The notes under the pieces were generated by a model. It had not been told where the DNA came from and did not search any database. It saw nothing but the letters and a program-made list of their open reading frames with translations. 64,000 nt of DNA, from the NCBI GenBank assembly GCA_947561395.2, contig OX387182.1:32357949-32421948 (forward strand). Reading direction: 5' to 3'. Source of the stretch: Buxus sempervirens (Eukaryota; Streptophyta; Magnoliopsida; Buxales; Buxaceae). Made by a program: the position numbers and the translations under genes. This document shows positions 35,511 to 46,225 of this stretch, one piece after another; the stretch's first letter is position 1; each line of letters starts with the position of its first letter.

Positions 35511-36879
35511 GAAGAGGATAGAGAGAAATTAGGTTTTCTCATTATTTTCATGGATCCATACGGCTAGAGAGAGAGAGAAGTGGAGGAGAAACTCATTGGA
35601 TCAAAGGTAAGTTAAGAAGAACAAATCATAGTTTTATCCCACACGTATAATTAGTTTTGTTGAAGAGTTTTTTAGTTTGTATTTCTTGTGATCAAATACA
35701 AGGAGGTGAATTGCTGTGTTCGTGGGATTTAAAAGAGCTTGATTTCTAGATTCGTTGGAGAGGATTTGATCTAAGAAACAAGGCAAGTAGTCCCTTCTAA
35801 CTTGCATTAAAATCAGATTTTTCGGTTTTATCAAGATCCATGTTTATACACATGTTTTAATTTATTGGAGTTTTGATGATGAAATCTTTGTATGTTGTGA
35901 TTTATTTATTTGGATTGATTGAACATGCTTAGGAGATGTTATTTGATGTTTTAGAATTGATTTGAAAGGATAAAAGTATTATCTATAATTTTATTTTGAA
36001 ATTTCAAAAGTTTTAGAAAAATTTGGAAATCTGAGCATTTACACGAGTGCCTAAATCATTGTTCGAGTGCCCTTTAGTTTGTATTGTTTTGTTCAAGACA
36101 CCCACTTCATCGTTCAAACGCTCAATCGAGCACCCCGCCTGTGTTTTTCAGAACTCGAGAGTCAATTTTTAGAGTAGAACGAGCACCCGAGTCACCGCCC
36201 TAATGTCATAGCGAGCATCCAAGCCTGAGGCCCAGATCATTCAATGCCCGATAGGACACCCGAGCTCTGTATTAAGCGATTAGATGAAATTTCCAGTTAA
36301 ACCGAATTCCTGAGACAACGCTTGAGCGTTACAGCGAGCATTTACTGTCAGATTTTGTAATTAGAGGTTTTGACCTAGTTTTTCATTCTAAACCTATTTT
36401 TGAGTGATTTCAACTCATGTACCAATTAGATTAGGGTATTTTGAGAGCGTGTGTACCAGCCAAAAAATTAATTGGATTTTTATAAGGATTTTGGGCACGT
36501 TCTACTAAAGTGACTTATATCTTGGGGTTTTGGGAAAACATGTGGAATTCTTTTTAACATTAGAAGTATTTATTGATTCGAACATTTGTACTAGGACTAT
36601 TTGGGCATGTTCTGAGTTCTAGAAAGGTTTAAATAGAATTTGACCTAGATTTCAGTATTTTGATAATGTTATAGCTTATGACTTAAAGAGATGAAATTCA
36701 TATTTATCTAGTTCTTGACATGTATATGTCTCCACGTATGCGGGTTTGTCGTATTATGTATGTGACTTGGTATATGCCCTATATTCTCGCGTATGCGATT
36801 ATTTCATGGTGTATGCCTTATTCTAGTATTGGTATTTTGAATTACCCATTTACTTGGGATGTTGTTATTACATTATTGT

Positions 36880-37220
36880 TCCCCATCCGTGTACTCGGCG
36901 GGACTTGCTACATTCTAAATCCATGTACTCGGTAGGAATGTGGTATTGGTAATTTGGTTGGAATAATTTGTTAGGTGGCGTATGCCTTATTGTTTTCCAT
37001 CTGTGTACTCAACGGGATTTGCTACATTTTAAATCTGTGTACTCAGTGGGAATGTTGGATTGGTATTGGTGATTTGTATATAGTTTTCCCATCCATGTAC
37101 TTGGCGGGACTTGTTTATATTCTAAATCCGTATACACAGTAGACAATGTAATGCGGTATGGGTATTGGTGTTGGTATTGATTAATTGCTTTTTTTTTCTT
37201 AGTGCCTATACTCAGCAGAA
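36880..37220. repeat. Minisatellite with TGTACTCGG units
   Basis: Three long imperfect units start CCATCCGTGTACTCGGCGGG (about 36884, 36998 and 37088), each followed by 'acattctaaatcc'. It sits before the 3' hairpin region, like the different minisatellites of other copies. Confidence 0.75.
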
Positions 37221-37819
37221 AGGTAGTTGGATTATTTGATTACATTACTTGGTTCATGTCTTTTATAGAATAGGGATTCTTGTATTGTGTTAGATAGAAA
37301 TGTCTTCGTGCTTACTAATATGTTTGATGTTCTTACTACGTGTGATTTGTTTGGCTTTACCGAATTATTCGTGGCATATTTAGAATTGTATAAGATCTAT
37401 TTTCCGCATGATTACTTTCTGAGATTTATATCTCACATCATTTTATTGGTTTTGATTATCAAGAGGGAGATTATTATATTACTGTATAGGTTTAGGAGTT
37501 GTTTTTATTTGAGTTAGGACTCTTGAATTTCAATTATGGGTTGTAATAGGATTATTTTTAGTTGACCTTTACCAGACTTGGAACTTATTGGTGGTTTTAC
37601 ATTGGATTCATTTTGGATATTGGTTATTATGCCACACTTGTTTCGAGGATCTTTATTATTAAAGTCGCACTCTGAATAAAGAAAAGAAATTTATTTCTCA
37701 ATATTGTTTGGTTTAGTGTATGTTTTGAGACACAAGTTAACGTTCAGGGTTCGGTTTTCTGAATTATTGAATAAACCTGGATCCAAAGCATTACATTCCC
37801 ACCTTATTTAGTCATGAAA

Positions 37820-38028
37820 TCTATACTATATATAACGTGAGGTGCCTCTTGGGAATTGCGCCAACTAAAATATGCACCAAACACAACCCTTACACGTCAT
37901 TGTGAAGATTCATTAATAAAAGGGTACAATAGTCAAAACTGCCTTAATTTTTTAAAACTTAATAATCGGTTACAAAAATGGTCCCCCCCTTTCTTCATAC
38001 GTGCAATATTGCACGTGCACCTGGCTAG
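37820..38028 (+). mobile_element. Non-autonomous mini-Helitron, 209 bp
   Basis: The 5' end is TCTATACTATATATAA, preceded by A. The 3' end is CTAG (38025-38028), followed by T. A 16-bp perfect palindrome, CGTGCAATATTGCACG (38000-38015), stands 9 bases before CTAG. Helitrons start TC, end CTRR after a hairpin 9-12 bases upstream, insert between A and T, and make no target duplication; all of this fits. It has no coding capacity. Confidence 0.8.
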
Positions 38029-38096
38029 TTCCCCATAATGATAGTCCAAGGGAGAGATTAGAGGGTGTAGAGTGATGGCATAAGGTGATAATTTAA

Positions 38097-38249
38097 AGGG
38101 TTACCCAGTGCACAAGGCTCTCGCCAGTGCACCAAGCCTGAGAGGGTTATGCAACCTTACCCTGCAAGCGGAGAGACTGTTTCCTGTGACTCGAAATTAC
38201 GACATTTGTGTCGCAATGGAGCAACCTTACCATTGTGCCAAGGTTTAAG
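38097..38249 (-). mobile_element. tRNA-derived SINE, Au-like
   Basis: On the minus strand it begins near a box A-like TGGCACAATGG, followed by a decayed box B (about TTTCGAGTC). It ends ..TGCACTGGGTAACCCT. The sequence resembles the plant Au SINE. It is flanked by a 14-bp direct repeat AGGTGATAATTTAA (38083-38096 and 38250-38263), the target duplication. Length and structure fit a full or nearly full copy. Confidence 0.8.
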
Positions 38250-38406
38250 AGGTGATAATTTAAGAGGATGAAAAGAAATCCCCCAAAATTAGATATTCTT
38301 AATAAAAAAGAACTGAGTAATCATAATCAAATTAAAGGCATGATTTTTGATAGGTTTAACTTGAAGACAAGTAGAATTATTGCAACTAGTTGGAATGAGG
38401 CATTTT

Positions 38407-38855
38407 CTTCTTCTTCTTCTTCTTTTTTATTTTTTTTTTTGTGGGGAACATTGGAATTGTATTAATGAACCATTCAAGTAAAAAGTCTCCCTCTAGCATC
38501 ATCTAGAAGAGAGTTTCAAGAGAAAGGGGGAGGGGAGTTAATCCAAAGACATGAGAAATGATGTAAAGCAAAATTCTCAAAATTATCGGCCACCTGATTT
38601 GCTTCACAGAAAGCATGTCAAAAAGAAACCTCTTGAAACCTTGAGCACAGATCATTAACCCCAGATAGAAATCACTTATCCTCCAAGGGACCACGCACGA
38701 CCCATCCTTGATTAAATTAATTAGCACCAGTGAATCTCTTTCACAAATTACCTTCTTCAGACCCAAATGAAGAGCAAGCTTAACACTCTCAAGAGCAGCA
38801 TAAGCCTTGGCTTGAAAAGCTGAGGACACACCCAAACTAACCAAAAAACCAGCAA
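38407..38855 (-). mobile_element. 5'-truncated L1-type LINE with RNase H end
   Basis: On the minus strand this encodes the C-terminal RNase H domain of a plant L1-type ORF2: AKAYAALESVKLALHLGLKK, then a CERDSLVLINLI-like core. Frameshifts fall near the end. A 3' tail (plus-strand T/C-rich, 38407-38445) follows. The whole is flanked by a 14-bp target duplication GAATGAGGCATTTT (38393-38406 and 38856-38869). About 450 bp remain of a several-kb element, as expected for truncated target-primed insertion. Confidence 0.85.
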
Positions 38856-38869
38856 GAATGAGGCATTTT

Positions 38870-39251
38870 TCTGTTATTAACATTGTTGTTGTAATAATTA
38901 TGATTGCATTCGAGCTTTAAGGAAAATTATTTCTCCATTGAACTCACATTAGGTTCATATGGTGCATAGAGTTGGAAGCCACAAGATTTTGAAAAGTGAA
39001 ACTATGTATAAAACATCATGGGTCAAAGCATCCATTTTTATTATCTATATGTTGCATAGAGTTGGAAGCCACAAAAATTGAACATATCCATATCTATCTA
39101 TATTTTATAAAGAGAGCCCTCAAGATTCTCTACTAAGATTTACTACCCAAATTGCCCCTCAATTTTTATTATCTTCCCTTAGGCTATGTTTGGAGCCTTG
39201 GATTTGGGGAGAAGAAAATAAAGCTAAAAAGGAAAAGAAAAGAAGAGAAAA
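38870..39251. other. Host-like sequence, no gene
   Basis: No gene is seen. TGCATAGAGTTGGAAGCCAC occurs twice (38963 and 39053, 90 bp apart). The end is A/G-rich (GGAAAAGAAAAGAAGAG..) and is the target of the solo LTR at 39252; it resumes at 48253. Confidence 0.5.
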
Positions 39252-42200
39252 TTTAACGCCCCAGATCCAGGTTTATTTAAAAACATAAACCTGAACCTAG
39301 TACGTTAGGATAAGGCCCAGAAAATACTAATCCAGACTCACAATTTTCAATAATTATAATCAGAGTGCGGAATTTAAAGACATTTTCTCAAAGAAGCGCG
39401 GAATAATAAAACAATAATCTTCCAATATTAAACCATCAATCAAAGTCTGGTTTCGGGTCAACTAAAATAATTGAATCAAAATACACCAAAGTCATCTAAA
39501 TAAATAATTCAAATATCTCTCAAACCACTAAATCAAAACTCAATGCATTCTCCCTAGACCTACATAGGAATAAAATAGTCGTCTTCTTGATAGTCAATAT
39601 AATCCCCTGTAGTGTCTACCCCTGTAGCGTCCTCTCCAGGAATATCTAAAAACAAAACCGATAAAGCAAAAATGTGAGAAACAACATCTCAGTAAGCAGT
39701 CATGTAAATAGTTTGTAACAATAAAATATGCAACGCTTAATCAGGTTAATCACAAAACCAAGAAATATAGAATAATAATAATTAAATGAAACTTTAACAA
39801 ACAAAAGCAATTCAACCTCATGGGACTCATGAAATAGAAAACCAGAGAAAGAACTTAGCCATGTGCCAATATGCTACCTAACCGAATTATAGGTGGACTA
39901 GACGCAACTGCAGACTGGCTATTCGACACCAACGGAAGAACCCAACCGACAACCAGAATGAGTTAGCATGTATGTAAAATCCCTAATTTTTAATGAAATT
40001 AAAAATTATTAGTTTAATAATTAAATTAAGGTCAAACAGTAATTTTGCAGAAGAAAAAGACCAAGGAGTTAGACCGGGGACTTTTGGTCGAACTGGATGG
40101 GATGATTACAATTAATTAGATATGAGAAATTGCTGGAAATTTTAATGGTTGGTTTAATATGATTTGGTGATGTGGCAAATAGAAGATATGTAAGAAATTA
40201 GAGTGCTCATGCAGGGAGTTTCATGTAATGGCAAGCATGTCCTAATAAGCAACTAATGGTGATGGTGTAGGGAACTTGGTTGTGTGGCGCCTCATGAGAA
40301 CATGAATTAAGTTGCCTGAAGGCGGCAACTATATATACTAGGAAATTTCAATTCATTGGTTTGTTTGGAGTTCGGAGAGCTGGAGATCTGAAATTTCAGA
40401 GAGGAGAAGAAGGAACCAGGGTTTGGTGTATGATCTGGAGAATTTGGTGATCAGAGAGTTCGATTGGTGTTGTTTGAGCTCTGTTCGAGAGAGTTTGAGG
40501 AGATCAATTGTGGCAGAACCTGAATTCGTCCAGGAGCTGCAATCTAAGCAGCTATGATCCGAAATTCAAGTAAAAATTGTTGATTAGGTGATAGTTAGTG
40601 AATTTTATAAAAAGAAATGCAGATCTAAGGAGATCTGATCAGGAATTGGAACGCTACAGAAATCTGTTCGTAAGTTAAATTCTGAAGTCAGTATATCAGA
40701 ATTCGTTGGAGGATTAGAGGAGTTTCTTAGCTCAGAATTACTCCTAACATGTAAGTAGCACAAATTTAAGTTGTTTGGATGATTTAAATTGGAGATTTGG
40801 AATTTTATTGAATAAGAAATTTCTGCCGCACCTCTGTTTTCATAAGTTTTCGGCACCTAGACCTTGAGCAATAGATAACGTTGATTCAATTAAATTCCAG
40901 TCGTATGTTGCTGCTTTATTAGACAATTTGAAGTGTGTTGATGTAAAAATATAGAAGAGAATTTAGATTAAGTCACAAGAAAAGTGAAGTATGTATGTTG
41001 CTGAATCTCTGTTAGAACACTCTCATGGGCGGCTAAGGTATGTGGTCTTGATTTTGTGACTCAATTAAATTCAAATTTGTGTTAAAGGTCTGTTTAGAGT
41101 GTTAGAATTATGCTAGAGTTAGTTTGAAATTGAAATAATAGGTCAGTCTTGGTGGAATGTTGATTGCCGCACTGACCATATGCAAATTTGTATGGGCGCT
41201 GAGTATGGCTAAGTGGCGTCAACCCTCCCAGGGGTTAGCGCCCAACTATTTTTCCACAGCCATGTGCGGCAGTTTGAGTAGAAACTGTATTTTCTATTTT
41301 TAAATTGAAATAGTTAGTTTAGATGCTTTAAGTAATTGTTAGTGATAATATAAGAGGATATTAGTTGATTAATTGAATAAGTTAGTGGGTGGATGGTTTA
41401 ATTGAGAATTTGAGAGACCGCCAAGTGCTGCTGAGTGCAGCTGAGGGGCGCCAACCCTCCCAGAAGTTGGCGCCAGTTTATTCTTTGCCTTTGGTGATTG
41501 TTATTAACCTACAATTAGGGGATTTTCCTAAGAGACTTAATTAGGGATAATTGAAGTGTTTTAGATGATTTGAAGGTGCTAAAATGGTAGCATACTTAAG
41601 GTTCCATCTAATGAAATCAGAATTTGGTATTAAGTATAAATCTGGTTTTTCCAAGGAGATTTAATTTGTGGTTATTAAAAGACCTTGGCTGATTAGGAGA
41701 CACTAGAAATGGGATTAGATTTGAAGTTTCAATTAATAAAATCAGAAGCTAGTTTTAAGTATGGTTTTTGTATTCCTAGGCAAAGGAATTGGTGCAAGTT
41801 TAACTATAGAAATATGGTTGAGGGGCAAAGTGCATCTGAGTTGATTAAAGATTTATTTAGGGAGAATTTTAGCGAATAATGAGTTGCTGGTTTGACAGAG
41901 TAAATGAGGTGTTTTAGCCCTATTAAAACAAATGTATATCTTATAGGTGATATATGTGTTTTAGAGCATTGGGATTTCAAAGTAAGGTTTATATGAAGGT
42001 CTCTTGATAGGTTCAGATCTTAACTGGGATTGGTTGGAGAAATTTTAGAGAAAATTACAAAAATTAAGATAACTTAGAAGTGGAAAGTAGTGGGATGAGG
42101 TTAAATGAATTGGAGGTGTTAAAAGAAGGCATTGAGGACTTAGGTTAAATAAGAGTGATTTGAGTATAAATCTTATAAGGAAGCTACTGTTTGGGCATAA

Positions 42201-43333
42201 ATCACATAATACAAGACTAAATTCAATAATGAAGTTTAATTCTAGTTTCTAACATTCGGAATTGCCGGTTTAACTGAGATTGATAGTTTTTACTAAATTT
42301 AAGATTATAAAGGAGTTTTTATGCAATATTATGGAAAAAGGCTTTTAACAAAATATTTTGGTTTAAGTTGATTATTCGGATCCCTCCATGTACTCGGAGG
42401 ATGGTTTTATTGTTTTGATGAGATGATGGTTATTTTACCTCCGTGTACTCGGAGATGCCCCGTGTATCTCAGGATGAGTCTGGAACCTCTCCATGTACCT
42501 TGGATTGAGGATTTTGTTTTCCCATGTATCATGGAATGAATTATTGTTTTCCCCCCATGTATCTTGGAGGTGATGATGCTTTGGTAGGCACTTTTGGAAT
42601 GGATTGGTTATTTTGATTTTTGGCTTTGAGTCTAGATGGCATAGCTTGGTGTGGATCCACATTTATCAAGTTAAGAGTTGATGAGGCCTTTTCTATATCT
42701 GGTTGGTTGCGGCTATCCCTCATTTTATCGTGTACTCGGACTATCACTGGATTAGTACATGCCAACCCATTACTGTGTAAAACCCCGAATTTTCCTAAAA
42801 TAAAGTAAATTAATTAAGCCTAAATATTAAGAAGATAAGTATTAATCCAAGTACATTATATGGTTAAGATTGATGTGAAGAATAAAGAGGAGAATTTTTG
42901 GAAAAAGATTCAAAGGTTAAGTATGGAATTCCAAGAAAAGGGTATTTTAGTCATTTCCCAATTAGCCAAATTAAGATATTGATTAAGTAAATAATTATTA
43001 GACTTGAAATATTTAAGTAGACTTAATTTGGGTTAAGTTTGGATTTAAATATCAAATTATTGCTTAAAAGTAGGAAAAAGGGTATATTGGTGATTATGGT
43101 TGATAATGAGTCTTAAGTTTGAGGATAAGAGGTAGCTTTAGGGTGTTTTAGTAATATTTTAAAATAAGAAATTTAATTAGCACGAAAATGAATTAAAATA
43201 AATCCTTCTCTTATATATAATACTTAAAAGAGGAATTAGAAGGAGGGTTAAGATAGGGAGATTTCCAATTAAGAGTGAGAAGTCTATTTAGAAGGTTTCC
43301 TAAACCTAATAGGATTTTCTAATTAAGAGAGCT

Positions 43334-43341
43334 TATAAAAG
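43334..43341 (+). promoter_or_regulatory. TATA box of solo LTR
   Basis: TATAAAAG about 560 bp into the LTR, followed by a purine-rich leader, as in the copies at 35503 and 49136. Confidence 0.65.
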
Positions 43342-43527
43342 GAGAAGTCTAGGAAAGGATTAGGGTTTTTAGCAAGTCCAAAAATAAGGAGGAAAGAGGG
43401 GAAAATTCGTGCATGGGTTTGGGAGAAGAATAAAGGAAAGAAGAGAAGAGAGAAAAGAGAGGGAAGAAAGGAAAAAGGGAGGTGCTGCAGAGGTCCGACC
43501 AGCAAACTTTGAGCGACGATCCCCGGA

Positions 43528-43750
43528 GATCTAGTCGTCGGATCGTCATAAAATTTGGAGGGTATGCTCTATACAGGAGATGCTTTAATCTGAACGGTGG
43601 AGATTGGATTTGGATGAGTCTAAGGTAGTGCGAATTAACCCAGAAGTTGGTGCAAAATCGGATTTTGGAAGAAAAAGGAGTTGCAGAGATGGCCCACTAG
43701 TCAACTTCGAACGGTGAGATAGAAAGATCCAACCGTTGGAATGGGCTGCC
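43528..43750 (+). promoter_or_regulatory. Two near-palindromic GATCC-AAC-GTTGGATC elements
   Basis: GATCTAGTCGTCGGATC (43528-43544) and GATCCAACCGTTGGA (43736-43750). Equivalent elements occur downstream of the TATA region in other copies (28671, 31097, 32823, 49320 and 62509). Confidence 0.55.
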
Positions 43751-44389
43751 ATTTTAGGGTTTTGTTCTACTCATGGAAGACTTCAAACTGAACGGTAGAG
43801 ATCTAAATTTGAGAAGTTTAAAGGGGTCTGGTCGAGCTCCAAAAAACGGCCACAGAAGATGTTCTGCAAAATCTGGGTTCATCAAAAAGGCAAGTAGCAA
43901 ACACTTGAAACTGGAGGAATTGCATATTTTCTTGTGTTTTTTATGATTGATCGTATTGGTTCTTTAATTGGATTTCATTGGAAAAGTTAGATGTTTATAA
44001 AGTTTCGATTTGGTTATTTGAATCTCTTTTTAAGAATCAAGAAAAATGTTACTCATGGGTGGGTTGAATTAGAAAGAAACCCTAGTTAAACTTTAATTAC
44101 CAAGATGTGAGTGGCACTGTTTTAAAACCTCGGTTTCGGACTATTCGTAGTTCTAGTTTGAATGCATACGATTGTGGATTGAGATGTTCTGTTGTTTTTC
44201 TGGGCGGACTCTGTCTGAGGGTTGTTTCTTTATAACTGAATGGGGATAAATAAAAAGTGTATTAGATTAATTCCAAAACTAGTTTGAATGTGTTCTGGGG
44301 GTATTAGGAGACCAAAGGAATGGTTACAAACCGAAAAAGTTCGGCCAGAGTTGGAGATCTGGATTTAACAGAGACTTGAAAAATACAGT

Positions 44390-44640
44390 GGGTATCCGCC
44401 CACTTAGCGCTCACTTCGGGTAGTGGGCGCAAGGACAAATTTTACTATCCCCCGAGCTCGCGCTCACTTGGTGCTCAGCTCACGCTCACTTAAAATCGAC
44501 CCGCCCACTTCGCGCCCACTTCCCGCTCACCTCGCGCCCACTCGAAGTTGAATAGGCGCATACCCAAAAATTTAGCCCATTGACTATCCGCCCACCTCGC
44601 GCCTACCTTAGGAGGTGAGTGCATAGTCCTTTTTCTTTGC
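44390..44640. repeat. GC-rich palindromic cassette of CGCCCACTT/GCGCTCACT units
   Basis: At least ten short units of CGCCCAC, GCGCTCAC and their complements lie in 250 bp. The flanks (a GGTTACA..GCCAGAGTTGG block upstream) are conserved in the related copy near 60725, but the cassette content differs. Confidence 0.8.
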
Positions 44641-44942
44641 CGAATTGCCTGTTTGAGTAAACCAAGTTGGATTTTGATGATAGGAGGTTTCAAGCACTTA
44701 ACAAATGACTTGTTTAGGACTCTAGAGACAATATTACCTATGAGAATATCAAAGATAAATTATGGAAATTCTTACGAGCTTTCCAAGGCAAATTTAGGGC
44801 TAATTGTAGGTGATGTCTGGATACCAAATACTAGAAGATTCTATTTTAATTCTCTTTGGTTAAACACCGTACTTGGTTGAGATTTTATTAAACCCTATTT
44901 TTCTTAATGGCAAGTTTTGAAATGTGTTGTAAAGATTATTTA

Positions 44943-45070
44943 CTTGTGTGAGTTGATGTTCTGGTTGGAACACTTGTGTGAGTTGATATTCTGGTTGGAA
45001 CACTTGTGAGGAATTACTGTTCTGGTTGGAACACTTGTGAGGAATTTCTGTTCTGGTTGGAACAACTTGT
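44943..45070. repeat. 30-bp tandem repeat, four units
   Basis: Four units end in TTCTGGTTGGAACA; the first two are nearly identical, the last two carry GAGGAATT. The related copy (59640-59690, minus strand) has one unit, so the array expanded after the copies split. Confidence 0.85.
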
Positions 45071-46192
45071 GATATGTGTACTGAATGCGGAGTTTTATTT
45101 GGTTATTTACCGGTTTTGGTTTAGCTTGTCCTGGATCCAGAGTCTAAGCTTAGTAATGTGATGTATATGCTTTATTGGTGTAATGGCATGGCCATGGAGT
45201 GTTGCCACAACCAGTGTAGAGCAGCCAGAAACCCTGAGTAGGCCTGGTTGTCGATGCCGATACCCGGAGTAGGCCAGCATTTGATGACGATACCCTGAGT
45301 AGGACGTCATTTCAGAGTGTCTGATACCCTGAGTAGGCCGAACTGTGTACATGGAGATGTGGATGTCGCTCTAGCATGATTGATTAACCAATCTAAGCAA
45401 CTACATGACATTGACCATTCGATGTTTTATCGGTATTGTTATTGAAATATGATTTGATAATATTAATGGGATTGGATTTAAACTTTGGAATTATTCTTGT
45501 TGGTGTTGTCGTTGGTTTAATCGTACACCTCATGACTTATTTTATAAATATGGACTGATTTCATGCATGCACCTTGCTACTTGTTGAGATTTATTCTCAC
45601 TCCGGTTTCTCCCATTTTTCAGGTATTCTTGGAGATGACGACAACATTGGGCTAGTATATAAATGGGTAGTCAATTTAGTTGTAGATTAGTTTCTTGAGA
45701 TTAAAAACATTGCAATGGCTTATAGTTTATTTGCTATTGGATATTATTTCAAGTTTCCGCTTTAACTCTGATTATAAAGTTAGAAAAAGTTTTAAATTAT
45801 TCCATATTTTAGTTGCATTTGTTGCTTAACATAACACCTCGGGTTTTGGGAATTGGACCCAGAACCGGGGCGTTACATACTGTATCTGGATGGATTCTTC
45901 CGCAATAAGATGATGATCATGTAGCTCGGCTTCGCACATAAGCCTGGAGGTGGCATAGTGGGCATTGTCATTACACTAGTTAAAGGCAGTCTTATTTCAT
46001 GAGTCCACCTGGGACTTATTTGATTGTTTGTGCACTACAAATTTCAGATACATGATGGTTATGGTATTTTCATTATTCTTGCTACATGTTGAGATTTTAT
46101 TACTTGGATTAGTCATAATTGTTGATTATCATTACTGATGCATGTTTTGTTATTGAATCATATTTTTCTGAACTGTTATAAATGATTTGTTG

Positions 46193-46225
46193 CATGCATG
46201 TGCTACTTACTGGGATATTCGTATC
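46193..46225 (+). promoter_or_regulatory. CATGCATG + hairpin module
   Basis: CATGCATG 46193-46200, GATATTCGTATC 46214-46225 (TTCG loop), followed by a T-rich run ending TTTTCAG near 46256. Confidence 0.7.

Larger units (their letters stand above)
34901..37795 (+). mobile_element. GCGTTACA-family solo LTR
   Basis: It starts TGTGAAATCCCAAATT and ends GATCCAAAGCATTACA. A TATAAAAG box is at 35503. A cassette rich in CGAGTGCC/GAGCACCCGAG is at 36030-36345, a minisatellite at 36880-37220 and a degenerate hairpin near 37415. The flanks share only TTCC (4 bp), so the boundaries are slightly uncertain. The first kilobase aligns with the copies at 42776 and 48537. No internal coding region is present. 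Confidence 0.75.
42776..45877 (+). mobile_element. GCGTTACA-family solo LTR, innermost of a triple nest
   Basis: A 3102-bp unit starting TGTAAAACCCCGAATTTT and ending ACCGGGGCGTTACA, with a perfect target duplication TACTG (42771-42775 and 45878-45882). A TATA box is at 43334. MYB-type GATCCAACCGTTGGA elements lie at 43528 and 43736. A cassette of CGCCCACTT/GCGCTCACT units is at 44390-44640, 30-bp repeats at 44943 and ACCCTGAGTAGG repeats at 45190-45360. It is the closest relative, in inverse orientation, of the copy at 58494-61725. Confidence 0.9.

Noticed and set aside
39088..39120. Second Helitron 5' end (TCTATCTATATTTTATAAAG)
   Set aside because: The start resembles a Helitron, but no matching hairpin plus CTRR end was found before or after the solo LTR nest.
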